From NCBI RefSeq assembly GCF_040720935.1, contig NZ_JBFDAE010000006.1:62001-126000 (forward strand): a DNA stretch of 64,000 nucleotides, read 5' to 3'. The translations under genes and the position numbers were made by a program. Positions 56,201 through 63,971 of the stretch are shown here, in pieces. The notes beneath the pieces were generated by a model. The model ran no database searches. It saw nothing but the letters and a program-made list of their open reading frames with translations, and was not told the origin of the DNA. Positions within the stretch are counted from its first letter, which is position 1, and the number at the start of each line of letters is the position of its first letter. Source of the stretch: Jejuia sp040720935. Its GTDB lineage: Bacteria > Bacteroidota > Bacteroidia > Flavobacteriales > Flavobacteriaceae.

Positions 56201-56673
56201 GCATTTTAAGTTCCTATAAAGAAGCACTCTATGGGGGCAATCACAGAAAGGGGTTTGGTATTTTTAATTATAGTGCTACTGCTCAATGCGTAAGGTGTCA
56301 TTCAGTTAACGGCGCAGGTGGTGATGTGGGCCCGCCGTTGGATACTATTGGAAATCAATTGTCTAGAGAACAGCTTTTAGAAGCCCTTGTAGATCCAAGC
56401 GCGCGATTGGCCCCTGGTTATGGCAACGTTATCTTAACGCTTGATAATGACCAAACCGTAGTTGGAATTTTAGAAGAAGAATCCAAAAACGAACTCACTT
56501 TAAGAACCTCAGAGGTAGAACCACTAATTGTTCCTATTTCAAGAATTAAAAATCGCGAAAATGTGATATCTTCAATGCCACCAATGGGAGAATTGCTGGG
56601 AAAAAGAGCCATTCGGGATTTAATTACCTATTTATCGTCTTTAAAGAAGGAGAACATAACTACAACACATTGA
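53266..56673 (+). CDS. PVC-type dehydrogenase-like lipoprotein with HEAT repeats and cytochrome c domain
   Basis: Lipoprotein of 1135 residues (lipobox FVFSC, C17). The N-terminal part (about 45-480) is a beta-propeller of the membrane-bound dehydrogenase type (DPVGMDIDDFGNIYLTRT, AHGLRNTHEFVFDAYGNI, GPDGALYLADWISGWN), similar to soluble glucose/sorbosone dehydrogenases. HEAT repeats follow (about 500-960, DKLVDLLSYPDMRIRKKA). The C-terminal heme domain has C1008-x-x-C1011-H1012 and a probable methionine ligand in SSMPPMGELLG. It should be a surface or periplasmic oxidoreductase; the sugar or alcohol substrate is unknown. The TRAP transporter genes start 15 bp downstream, strongly suggesting one operon. 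Confidence 0.88.
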   Translation: MKVKFAILLSLLFVFSCKSEPKKPKETPLVKIEDATTIKERALETRKNVSATLADGLTLTLWASDSLAPDPVGMDIDDFGNIYLTRTNRQKNSEFDIRGYPSWMTPSITLQTVEDRRQFLRETFATELSDKNTWLKDLNNDSIHDWRDLAFEKEEVWKLEDRDNDGLADISTRVLNDFNNEVDDVAGAILVKDENLYVGIAPNMWKLEDTNDDGIFDEKKSLATGFQVHIGFGGHGMSGAIEGPDGKIYWGIGDIGANVTDNAGKNHKYSNQGVIVRCNPDGSNFEVFAHGLRNTHEFVFDAYGNIITSDNDGDHAGESERLIYVVEGADAGWRINWQFGKYTDPKNNTYKVWMDEELHKPRWEGQASHIIPPLASFHSGPTGMAFNPGTALGKDWLNKFFLVQFSGTPSRSHIWCFDLKPKGASFELNTDTSILNGVLPTGLRFGPDGALYLADWISGWNTKNYGRVWKLDVSEDKNDLAKERQETERLMTFNYEDASKDKLVDLLSYPDMRIRKKAQFELVDRSGYKTLQKVLNENKNQFARIHAIWGIGQLADKNPKKATPLVDLLSNNDPEIIAQAVKIIGDVKYNKASEKLVPLLQHQNARVQFFAAQALGRLKYKPAVQPILEMLAKNNDEDLYLRHAGVLALSRIREVAPIAALYNNSNKSLRLAAVLVLRHMQSPEISNFLNDEDEHIVTDVARAINDDWSIEAALPDLAKLLLSEKYTDNEPLLRRSINAALRVGTEEALDDLITFAKRQEAANVLRGEALATIATWHNPSPLDRVDGRFRGNVTRDIHTVKQKIENEIPNFLKDRNPDILVGISDVLRSLQIESHNASLFNILKTNKSPKARQSALEALAALNFNTIENAIKIGMKDKDQDVRSVAINSLQRLQISKENLPSIVTPIFKYGSVGDQQSILKTLRNLPIENTTSILQNLLKKSKNKSLSKSVLLDLYETVENSKSEALISELNKIKDTTSILSSYKEALYGGNHRKGFGIFNYSATAQCVRCHSVNGAGGDVGPPLDTIGNQLSREQLLEALVDPSARLAPGYGNVILTLDNDQTVVGILEEESKNELTLRTSEVEPLIVPISRIKNRENVISSMPPMGELLGKRAIRDLITYLSSLKKENITTTH

Positions 56674-56688
56674 TAATTTAAGATATAA

Positions 56689-57696
56689 ATGAACAAAATA
56701 TCAAAAACAGGCCTACTTTTAAAAACCCATGTATTGGGCTGCGTCTTAATTGTGCTCTGTTTTTTAGTGCTTACCAATTGCAAAACAAAGGAAGAAGACA
56801 CTTATCTCTTTCGAGCAAGTTTAATTGTTACAGAAAACCATACGTGGTTTAAAGCCTTCGAATATTTTGGAGAAATTTTAGAGGAACGTTCTGACGGCAG
56901 AATGAAAGTTCAGGTCTATCCTTCTGAACAACTGGCCAAAGAAATTGAAGCCATTCGGTTAATTCAAGCTGAAGTTATCGATATGACCGTTACAGGTTCT
57001 ATGCTCAACAATTGGTTTGAATTGGCTGCTTTTTGTGAATTACCGTTCTTTTTTAAAGACACCATCGAAGCTCGAAATTTTATCCATGGAAAAGTTGGAA
57101 AAGAAATGGAACGCCAAATGATTGAAGTTACAGGATTGCGTCCCGTAGGTTATTTTCAAAGAGGCCCGCGACATTTAACCTCCAACAGACCTATTAAACA
57201 TCCTGATGATTTACAGGGACTTATTGTGCGTGTTCCGAATGTGCCATCATTTGTTACGGCATGGAGTGCTTTAGGGGCAAAACCGACGCCAATGGCGTTT
57301 TCAGAAGTGTTTACATCTTTACAACAAGGGACTATTGAAGCCCAAGAAAACCCGTTTGATTTGATTAAAAACGCAGGGTTTTATGAAGTCCAGAAATACA
57401 TCAACCTAACAGAACATGTGATTAGTTGGGGCTATCCCGTGATAGGCGAAACCCAATTCCAAAAACTCCCTGACGATTTAAAAGTGATATTTTTAGAAGC
57501 CGCAAAAGATATGCAAGCTTATGAACGCCGTCTTTTTACAGACAACGAAAAAAACATAAAAGACGAACTTTCGGCAAAAGGCATGGAATTTATAGAAGTG
57601 GATAAAGAAGCCTTTATTAAAAAGAGTGAAGATGCTATTTACAGCAGTTTGTCGCCCGAAATGAAAGCTGTTTATAAAGAACTGAAAAACGAATAA
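56689..57696 (+). CDS. dctP: TRAP transporter substrate-binding protein (DctP family), lipoprotein
   Basis: Solute-binding protein of 335 residues of the TRAP family, anchored as a lipoprotein (lipobox VLTNC, C31). Typical motifs: TENHTWFKAFEYFGEILEE, GLIVRVPNVPSFVTAW, with the conserved arginine that salt-bridges a carboxylate ligand expected near LRPVGYFQRGPRHLTSNRPI. TRAP binding proteins usually carry organic acids such as C4-dicarboxylates, uronates or aldonates. It precedes the small and large permease genes with a 3-bp gap. Substrate not determinable here; a sugar acid would suit the upstream dehydrogenase-like protein. Confidence 0.93.
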   Translation: MNKISKTGLLLKTHVLGCVLIVLCFLVLTNCKTKEEDTYLFRASLIVTENHTWFKAFEYFGEILEERSDGRMKVQVYPSEQLAKEIEAIRLIQAEVIDMTVTGSMLNNWFELAAFCELPFFFKDTIEARNFIHGKVGKEMERQMIEVTGLRPVGYFQRGPRHLTSNRPIKHPDDLQGLIVRVPNVPSFVTAWSALGAKPTPMAFSEVFTSLQQGTIEAQENPFDLIKNAGFYEVQKYINLTEHVISWGYPVIGETQFQKLPDDLKVIFLEAAKDMQAYERRLFTDNEKNIKDELSAKGMEFIEVDKEAFIKKSEDAIYSSLSPEMKAVYKELKNE

Positions 57697-57699
57697 TTT

Positions 57700-58164
57700 A
57701 TGTTGAAAAAACACATTGAAAAAATCTTGAAGCTGGGAACCATCTGGAGTGTATTCCTATTGATTGGTTCTGTTTTATTGCAGATTTTCGCCCGTTTCTT
57801 TTTAGCTCAAGCACCATCTTGGACGGAAGAAGTTTCTCGTTTGTGCTTTATTTTCTCCGTAGCTTTTGCAAGTCCTTTAGCTTTAAAGTCAAATTACTAC
57901 ATTCATTTAGATGTGTTTTTTAATATGTTCAGCAACATCTGGAAAAGACGCATAAATACCCTAATTCTAATCTGCGTTTTTATTCTGTTTTTCGTTTTAG
58001 CCTTTGCTTCCATAAAATTTGTTGTTATGGGGTTTACTGAAAACTCCCCAAGTATGGGCATTAAAATGGGAATTGCATTTTCTAGTATGTTGATATTAGG
58101 AATTACAATGTGCTACTTTATTGGATTAAAACTCATCAAACACCTTAAAAAACCACAACCATGA
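57700..58164 (+). CDS. dctQ: TRAP transporter small permease (DctQ)
   Basis: Membrane protein of 154 residues with four hydrophobic helices (about 12-33, 48-62, 84-108, 123-145) and the family segment ARFFLAQAPSWTEEVSRLCFIFSVAFASPLAL, read here in parts: the SWTEEVSR motif is the DctQ hallmark. It supports the large permease in the sodium-driven complex. The stop overlaps the start of dctM by four bases (ATGA). Confidence 0.93.
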   Translation: MLKKHIEKILKLGTIWSVFLLIGSVLLQIFARFFLAQAPSWTEEVSRLCFIFSVAFASPLALKSNYYIHLDVFFNMFSNIWKRRINTLILICVFILFFVLAFASIKFVVMGFTENSPSMGIKMGIAFSSMLILGITMCYFIGLKLIKHLKKPQP

Positions 58165-59435
58165 TATTAGTTCTCTTTATTGTTTTTGTCGTTTGTTTGG
58201 TATTGCGTTTTCCAATTGCATTCTCGTTAGGGCTGTCGTGTTTTGTGTATATTATTTTAAATGGAATTCCTTTGGTTGTGATTCCTATGAAACTTTATTC
58301 TGGCATTGATGTCTTTGTATTATTAAGTATTCCAGGATTTATCATGGCAGGTAATTTGATGAATTATGGCGGACTCACAGAAAAAATAGTCAATTTTTGC
58401 AATCATTTAATGGGACATATCACAGGGGGGTTATCATTGGTAAATATTGGCGCTTCTATGTTATTTGCAGGTATTTCCGGGACTGCGGTTTCCGATACGG
58501 CAAGCATGGGATCGATTATGATTCCAGCCATGAAAAAAGAAGGTTATGATGCCGATTTTTCATGTGCGGTAACTGCTGCGTCATCCACCATGGGCCCAAT
58601 AATCCCTCCCAGCATCCCCATGATTATTGCAGCAACATTAAGCGGATTATCCGTTGGAAGATTATTTCTTGCTGGCGCGCTTCCAGGGTTATTATTAGGT
58701 GGCGGATTAATGGCAACCGCCTATTTTATCTCAAAACGAAAGAAATACCCAAAACACAAAAAGAGCAGTTTAAAGCAAGTACTCTATAGTTTTAAAGACA
58801 CGTTTTGGTCGTTGTTAATGACCTTTATTATTCTCTTCGGAATTATTGGTGGTGTCTTCACGCCCACCGAAGCTTCCATTATCGCCGTAATTTATGCCTT
58901 ATTAATTGGCACATTCGTTTATAAAAAACTGAACTTTAAAAAAGTGCAAATTATCGTATTGGATTCCATGAAAACCTCAGCATCCTTAATGCTCTTGGTA
59001 GGTTTCGCCAATTTATTCGGGTGGATTTTAATTACCGAACAAGTACCTCAACTCATTTCCTCTGAAATATTGGGAATTTCCACAAACAAATACATGGTGC
59101 TTCTTATGATAAATATCCTCCTTATTTTTGTAGGCACGTTTATGGAAACCATTGCAGCATTACTCATCCTGTTTCCTATTCTACTAAAATTAGCCATTTC
59201 GGTAGATATAGATCCTATTCATTTTGCGGTTATTGCGGTATTGAATTTAATCATTGGTTTGACCACACCACCCGTTGGCGTTTGTTTATTTATTGCATCA
59301 AGTATTGGTAAAGTATCCATTGCTAAAGTTAGCAAAGCAGGGTTTCCTTTTTTACTCGTTAGCTTTGTGGTACTTGCTCTGGTAACGCTATTTCCTAGTA
59401 TTTCATTGATGTTGCCTAGTTGGTTTTTGGATTGA
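58161..59435 (+). CDS. dctM: TRAP transporter large permease (DctM)
   Basis: Twelve-helix permease of 424 residues that moves the substrate with sodium. Family motifs are intact: IPGFIMAGNLM, GISGTAVSDTASMGSIMIPAMKKEGYD, TAASSTMGPIIPPSIPMI, and near the end NLIIGLTTPPVGVCLF. With dctP and dctQ it makes a complete TRAP system. It is the last gene of the unit that starts at the cytochrome/HEAT gene; no clear terminator follows. Confidence 0.95.
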   Translation: MILVLFIVFVVCLVLRFPIAFSLGLSCFVYIILNGIPLVVIPMKLYSGIDVFVLLSIPGFIMAGNLMNYGGLTEKIVNFCNHLMGHITGGLSLVNIGASMLFAGISGTAVSDTASMGSIMIPAMKKEGYDADFSCAVTAASSTMGPIIPPSIPMIIAATLSGLSVGRLFLAGALPGLLLGGGLMATAYFISKRKKYPKHKKSSLKQVLYSFKDTFWSLLMTFIILFGIIGGVFTPTEASIIAVIYALLIGTFVYKKLNFKKVQIIVLDSMKTSASLMLLVGFANLFGWILITEQVPQLISSEILGISTNKYMVLLMINILLIFVGTFMETIAALLILFPILLKLAISVDIDPIHFAVIAVLNLIIGLTTPPVGVCLFIASSIGKVSIAKVSKAGFPFLLVSFVVLALVTLFPSISLMLPSWFLD

Positions 59436-59789
59436 ATTAAAAGAACTTAAATCTCTGTCGCTTGCTTTACAAATGGTAAATTAGTGCAACATCTTATACT
59501 GTCTATTTCGACAATAAGTCAACGTGGAAGGCATACTTGAGAAATTGTTGCAAGCATGCGATTAACCATATTGAAAATGAATACCAACATAAACCGTTTG
59601 CACCTAAAATTGTGAAGACTAGTTTGAAAGTCAGGGAGCGTACAAGAGCTTTTTAATGATTGAGACTTAACTTCTTTATTTTGTCGGAAAAATTAGCGAA
59701 ATTCGTTTAATCATTGCTTGTATAAAAGCTGAAAAAAGAACTATTTTTACCCAACGCTCAAAGTGAGGAAGAAAAAGAATAAAAACTAA
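59436..59789. other. Gap between TRAP operon and restriction island, with possible remnant
   Basis: Gap of 354 bp. Between 59480 and 59656 an open frame on the plus strand encodes a protein-like string (FDNKSTWKAYLRNCCKHA...HKPFAPKIVKTSL, ending RTRAF) but has no start codon. Just before hsdM, in the same frame, a short segment ends in AQSEEEKE. I suspect the debris of a lost gene at the island edge; no family recognised. TTG at 59718 and TATTTTTA at 59742, 21 bp apart, may be a weak hsdM promoter. Confidence 0.4.
59480..59656 (+). pseudogene. Possible gene remnant upstream of hsdM
   Basis: A 58-codon frame opened by a stop and closed by TAA, without ATG, GTG or TTG at its head. The product is rich in K, R, H and aromatic residues and looks coding-like rather than random. 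I could not name a family. It might be the tail of a defence or mobile gene displaced when the restriction genes arrived; this is a guess. Confidence 0.3.
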
Positions 59790-61604
59790 ATGAATTTAGA
59801 CACACAAAGCTTACAACCTATTATAAATTTTATCTGGACTGTTGCAGATGATGTATTGATCAACAAATACCTTGAAAATCAGTATCAAGACGTTATTTTA
59901 CCAATGACCGTTTTACGACGACTGGATTTGGCACTTGAAAAAAGCAAAGACAAAGTTCTAAAAACGCACAACGACTTTAAATCCAAAATGGATAACCTTG
60001 ATGGATTGTTAACAAGTGCAGCGCACGGTTCTGGATTGGCATTTTACAACACGTCGCCATACACCATGAAAAAGTTGTTGGACGATCCAAAAAATATCGA
60101 TAGCAATTTTTTAGATTACCTCAATGGCTATTCAGAAAATGTACAAGACATTATTTCTAAATTCAAATTCAGAAATCAATTAGAAACGCTTGAAAATGGT
60201 GGTATTACATTTTCACTCATCGAAAAATTCTGCAACCCAAAGGTAGAATTGAGGCCTGAAAAAATATCGCCTATGGCCATGGGTTATATGTTTGAGGATT
60301 TGATACGTAGATTTAACGAAAAAACAAACGCTGCTGCTGGACGTCACTTTACACCCAGGGAAATTATTGAATTAATGACGCATTTGGTGTATTTACCTGT
60401 AAAAGACCAAATACAAAACGGCACTTTTTTGGTTTATGACCCTTGTGCTGGTTCTGGCGCCATGTTGACCCAATCTAAAAAATACGCCACCAATCCAGAA
60501 GGAGAAATAAAATCGAAAGCAACCTTCCATTTATACGGACAAGAGAATACGGGCGAAATGTATGCCACTTGTAAATCTGATATGTTGCTTAAAAACGAAG
60601 ACCCAGATAAAATAAAATTTGGTTCTACACTAAGCGAATACGGTTTTGACCCCAACTTAAAATTCAATTTTATGCTAACCAACCCGCCTTATGGCACCAG
60701 TTGGAAACAAGATATTGAAAACCTTAATGTAGGCTCTGGGAAAAAAATTGAAATCAACGACCTACGTTTTAATTTACCCATTAAAAACTTTAAAGGCGAA
60801 CTAGAAGAAAAATGTTTGACTTCTCGTAGTAACGACGGGCAGTTAATGTTTATGCTACACATGCTGTCAAAAATGAAAGACCCAAAAGATGGAGGAAGCC
60901 GTATTGCTTCTGTACATAATGGTTCTGCCCTATTTACTGGCGATGCAGGAAGTGGCGAAAGTGGCATACGCCAATACATTTTAGAAAACGATTTGTTAGA
61001 ATGTATCATACAATTGCCCAACGATATGTTTTACAATACAGGTATTGCTACTTATATCTGGATATTAAGCAATGTAAAAGAAGACAAACGAAAAGGAAAA
61101 GTACAGTTGATAAATGCTTCTGGAAAGGAGTTTTTTACTAAAATGCGTAAATCTTTGGGAAGCAAACGCCATCAACTAACACGAGAACATATCTTAAAAA
61201 TACAAGAACTGTATTTTGCTTTTGATAATGCGGACGAAACTTACAGTAAAGTTTTTGACAATGAAGATTTTGGTTTTTATCAAATAACTACGCATCAACC
61301 CGAAAGAAACGAAAAAGGCAACATTATCAAAGATAGTAAAGGCAAACCAAAAGCCGATAAAGAATTGAAAGACTCTGAAAATGTGCCTTTAAAAGAAAGT
61401 ATAGACGAGTATTTTGCTCGTGAAGTATTGCCTTTTGCTAAAAATGCTTGGTACGACAAAAAGAAAATGAAAGTGGGTTATGAAATTGCCTTCAACAAAT
61501 ACTTTTATCAATATGAAGCCTTACGCCCATTAAGCGATATAGCAGCAGATATTTTAGCTTTAGAATATGAAACAGAAAACTTACTTAAAGAAATTGTGGA
61601 ATAA
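59790..61604 (+). CDS. hsdM: Type I restriction-modification DNA methyltransferase subunit HsdM
   Basis: N6-adenine methyltransferase of 604 residues. HsdM N-terminal helical domain (about 8-140), then the N6_Mtase domain with SAM-binding motif I DPCAGSGAML starting at D217 and catalytic N298-P-P-Y. GRHFTPREIIELM precedes motif I, as is usual. The C-terminal region (about 480-604) carries the contact to the specificity subunit. With HsdS it methylates a bipartite target; with HsdR the complex cuts unmethylated DNA. The stop shares one base with the start of the DUF1016 nuclease gene (TAATG). Confidence 0.95.
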   Translation: MNLDTQSLQPIINFIWTVADDVLINKYLENQYQDVILPMTVLRRLDLALEKSKDKVLKTHNDFKSKMDNLDGLLTSAAHGSGLAFYNTSPYTMKKLLDDPKNIDSNFLDYLNGYSENVQDIISKFKFRNQLETLENGGITFSLIEKFCNPKVELRPEKISPMAMGYMFEDLIRRFNEKTNAAAGRHFTPREIIELMTHLVYLPVKDQIQNGTFLVYDPCAGSGAMLTQSKKYATNPEGEIKSKATFHLYGQENTGEMYATCKSDMLLKNEDPDKIKFGSTLSEYGFDPNLKFNFMLTNPPYGTSWKQDIENLNVGSGKKIEINDLRFNLPIKNFKGELEEKCLTSRSNDGQLMFMLHMLSKMKDPKDGGSRIASVHNGSALFTGDAGSGESGIRQYILENDLLECIIQLPNDMFYNTGIATYIWILSNVKEDKRKGKVQLINASGKEFFTKMRKSLGSKRHQLTREHILKIQELYFAFDNADETYSKVFDNEDFGFYQITTHQPERNEKGNIIKDSKGKPKADKELKDSENVPLKESIDEYFAREVLPFAKNAWYDKKKMKVGYEIAFNKYFYQYEALRPLSDIAADILALEYETENLLKEIVE

Positions 61605-62596
61605 TGGAATTACAGGAACAATTTTCTTATGTTTTTAAACTAATTAATCAAGCAAAGCTAAAAGCATACCAGGCTGTAAACAAAGAACTTGTGAGCCTAT
61701 ATTGGGCAATTGGCAAATACGTGAGCCAGCAAGTAGAAACCAAAGTTTGGGGTGAGGCTGTAGTAAAAGAATTAGCAATCTTTATAGGAAAAACAGAACC
61801 TAATTTAAAAGGTTTTTCAAGCCAAAATATATGGCGAATGAAACAGTTTTATGAAACCTACAAAGACAATGAAAAACTCTCGGCACTGACGAGAGAAATA
61901 AGCTGGACACATAATACCATTATTTTTTCTTCTTGTAAAACCATTGAAGAAAGGGAATTTTATACTCGAATGAGCATAAAAGAAAAATGGTCGTCTAGAG
62001 AGCTACAAAGACAGATAAATACAAGCACATTTGAGCGCGTGATGTTAGCAGACTCAAAACTCTCGGCACAGACGAGAGAATTGCCACAAGATATTAGCAA
62101 AACATTTAAAGACACTTATGTGCTAGAGTTGCTACAATTACCAAACTTGCATAAAGAACACGATTTAAGAAATGCTATTGCTCAAAATATTACCAAATTT
62201 TTACTAGAATTTGGAAGAGATTTTGCCTTTATGGGGCAAGAGTATCCTGTGCAAGTGGGCAATCAAGATTTTGCTATTGATTTGTTGTTTTACAACAGAA
62301 CGCTTAATTGTATGGTAGCTTTAGAATTAAAAATTGAAAAATTTAAACCCGCCCATTTAGGGCAACTGAATTTTTATTTAGAAGCCTTAGACCGTGATAT
62401 ACGTAAGCCAAATGAAAACCCAAGCATTGGTATTTTACTATGTAAAGGAAAAGACGATGCGGTAGTAGAATATGCTATGAGCAGAAACCTTTCGCCAACT
62501 TTAGTAGCAGAATACCAAACCCAATTGCCCAATAAAAAAGTACTACAAGCCAAATGGGAAGAAATATTGAACACCATAACACCAAACAATGAATAA
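61604..62596 (+). CDS. DUF1016/YhcG-type PDDEXK nuclease-domain protein
   Basis: Protein of 330 residues with the N-terminal DUF1016 helical domain (about 10-160, YWAIGKYVSQQV, GFSSQNIWRMKQFYE, REISWTHNTII) and a C-terminal PDDEXK nuclease domain (about 185-325), with the metal-site pattern F-A-I-D-LLFYN followed by A-LELKIEKFKPAHLGQLNFYLE. Proteins of this kind (YhcG) are often found inside type I restriction operons; their exact role is not settled. Two copies of a 25-bp near-palindrome lie in frame, giving KLSALTRE and KLSAQTRE. It overlaps hsdM by 1 bp and hsdS by 8 bp. Confidence 0.92.
   Translation: MELQEQFSYVFKLINQAKLKAYQAVNKELVSLYWAIGKYVSQQVETKVWGEAVVKELAIFIGKTEPNLKGFSSQNIWRMKQFYETYKDNEKLSALTREISWTHNTIIFSSCKTIEEREFYTRMSIKEKWSSRELQRQINTSTFERVMLADSKLSAQTRELPQDISKTFKDTYVLELLQLPNLHKEHDLRNAIAQNITKFLLEFGRDFAFMGQEYPVQVGNQDFAIDLLFYNRTLNCMVALELKIEKFKPAHLGQLNFYLEALDRDIRKPNENPSIGILLCKGKDDAVVEYAMSRNLSPTLVAEYQTQLPNKKVLQAKWEEILNTITPNNE
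61873..61897 (+). repeat. In-frame palindromic repeat, copy 1
   Basis: 25-bp unit with inverted arms CTCTCG and CGAGAG around a seven-base centre (GCACTGA). It encodes KLSALTRE inside the DUF1016 protein. Copy 2 lies 183 bp downstream with a single mismatch. Confidence 0.75.
62056..62080 (+). repeat. In-frame palindromic repeat, copy 2
   Basis: Second copy of the unit, differing from copy 1 only at the fifteenth base (A for T, position 62070). It encodes KLSAQTRE. The arms CTCTCG/CGAGAG are unchanged. Confidence 0.75.
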
Positions 62597-63887
62597 ATAC
62601 CCTAAATACAAAAATAGTGGCATTGCTTGGCTGGGAGAAATTCCGGAGCATTGGGAAATTCGAAGAATAAAATACGTTTTTAAAGAATTGAATAATAGAA
62701 GCGAAACTGGAAAAGAAGATTTACTTTCAGTTTCTCAATATACTGGTGTTACAAAAAAATCAGATAAAGTTGCAGAAGGCGAAAGCATTTCAAATGCAAA
62801 AACATTAGAAGGTTATAAAATTGTTGAAAAAGGCGATTTAGTAATAAATATAATGCTTGCTTGGAATGGAAGTTTAGGGATTTCAAAATATAATGGAATT
62901 GTAAGTCCAGCTTACTGCGTTTATAGAAACCATATTGGAAATGAAAGGTATTTTGGTTATTTGTTTAAAACAAAAAATGGACAACAAGAATTCAAAAAGC
63001 AATCTACTGGAATTATTGATAGTAGGTTAAGGATGTATACAGACAGTTTTTTTGACATTAAAACAGCCCTTCCACCAAAAAAAGAACAAATAAAAATAGC
63101 CCACTTCCTAGACTACAAAATCGAGAAAATAAACCGTTTTATCAAAAAGAAAAAGCAATTGATAAAACTACTTAATGAGCAAAAAACTGCTATTATAAAT
63201 CAAGCAGTTACCAAAGGTTTAGACCCAAATGCACAATTGAAAGATTCTGGTATAGAATGGTTGGGGGATATTCCTGTTCATTGGAAGGTTAAGAAGCTAA
63301 AATACGGCACTAACATTTTACGAGGAAAGTTCACACCAAGACCAAGAAATGACCCAAAATTCTATGATGGAGACTATCCATTTATCCAAACTGGCAATAT
63401 TACTTCTACAGGTAAATACATTGAAACTTACAACCAAACATTAAATGAATTAGGGAAAAATGTTTCGAAAGAATTCCCCATAAACACCGTTGTAATGAGT
63501 GTTGCAGCTAATATTGCGGATGTTGCAATTCTGAATTTTAAAGCTTGTTTTCCAGATAGTGTAATTGGTTTTTATCCTTTTGAAGGTACAGATACTGATT
63601 TTCTATTTTACCAATTAAAAAATTTAAGAGCTGAATTTTATAAAATTGCTATTAAAAGTACTCAATATAACTTGAATGTGGATAGAGTAAAAAATGTGAA
63701 GATTTTTCTTCCTCCTTTTCTCGAACAACAAGCGATTGTAAAATATATAGAAAATGAATTAGGATTAATAGACAAAACCATCTCCACCATCCAAAAAGAA
63801 ATCACATTAGTAGAAGAATACAAAACCGCATTAATAGCAGAAGCCGTTACAGGCAAAATAGATGTTAGAAAATGGTCTGAACCGTGA
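62589..63887 (+). CDS. hsdS: Type I restriction specificity subunit HsdS
   Basis: Target-recognition subunit of 432 residues with two target-recognition domains in tandem. Each half starts with the same signature: SGIAWLGEIPEHWEIRRIKY near residue 9 and SGIEWLGDIPVHWKVKKLKY near 216. Each is followed by a variable region and a conserved helix (KKEQIKIAHFLDYKIEKINR and LEQQAIVKYIENELGLID) that sets the spacing between half-sites. The recognition sequence cannot be read from the protein by eye. It overlaps the nuclease gene by 8 bp. hsdR is not in the window. Confidence 0.94.
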   Translation: MNKYPKYKNSGIAWLGEIPEHWEIRRIKYVFKELNNRSETGKEDLLSVSQYTGVTKKSDKVAEGESISNAKTLEGYKIVEKGDLVINIMLAWNGSLGISKYNGIVSPAYCVYRNHIGNERYFGYLFKTKNGQQEFKKQSTGIIDSRLRMYTDSFFDIKTALPPKKEQIKIAHFLDYKIEKINRFIKKKKQLIKLLNEQKTAIINQAVTKGLDPNAQLKDSGIEWLGDIPVHWKVKKLKYGTNILRGKFTPRPRNDPKFYDGDYPFIQTGNITSTGKYIETYNQTLNELGKNVSKEFPINTVVMSVAANIADVAILNFKACFPDSVIGFYPFEGTDTDFLFYQLKNLRAEFYKIAIKSTQYNLNVDRVKNVKIFLPPFLEQQAIVKYIENELGLIDKTISTIQKEITLVEEYKTALIAEAVTGKIDVRKWSEP

Positions 63888-63904
63888 TTTTAAGGATTAA
63901 CACA

Positions 63905-63931
63905 ATTACCTTGATTTTTTAATCAGGTAAT
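63905..63931. other. Hairpin between hsdS and the next gene
   Basis: ATTACCTTGATT pairs with AATCAGGTAAT around a TTTT loop with one bulged T. There is no T-run after the stem, so it is not a standard intrinsic terminator. It sits 18 bp past the hsdS stop. Confidence 0.5.
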
Positions 63932-63971
63932 CAAGAAAATTAGATGTAATAAAGGTTCAAGACAAAAAGAA

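Noticed and set aside
61873..62080. Two palindromic repeats considered as a minimal CRISPR array
   Set aside because: Only two units, lying in frame inside a coding gene, a 158-bp interval rather than a spacer, and no cas genes nearby.
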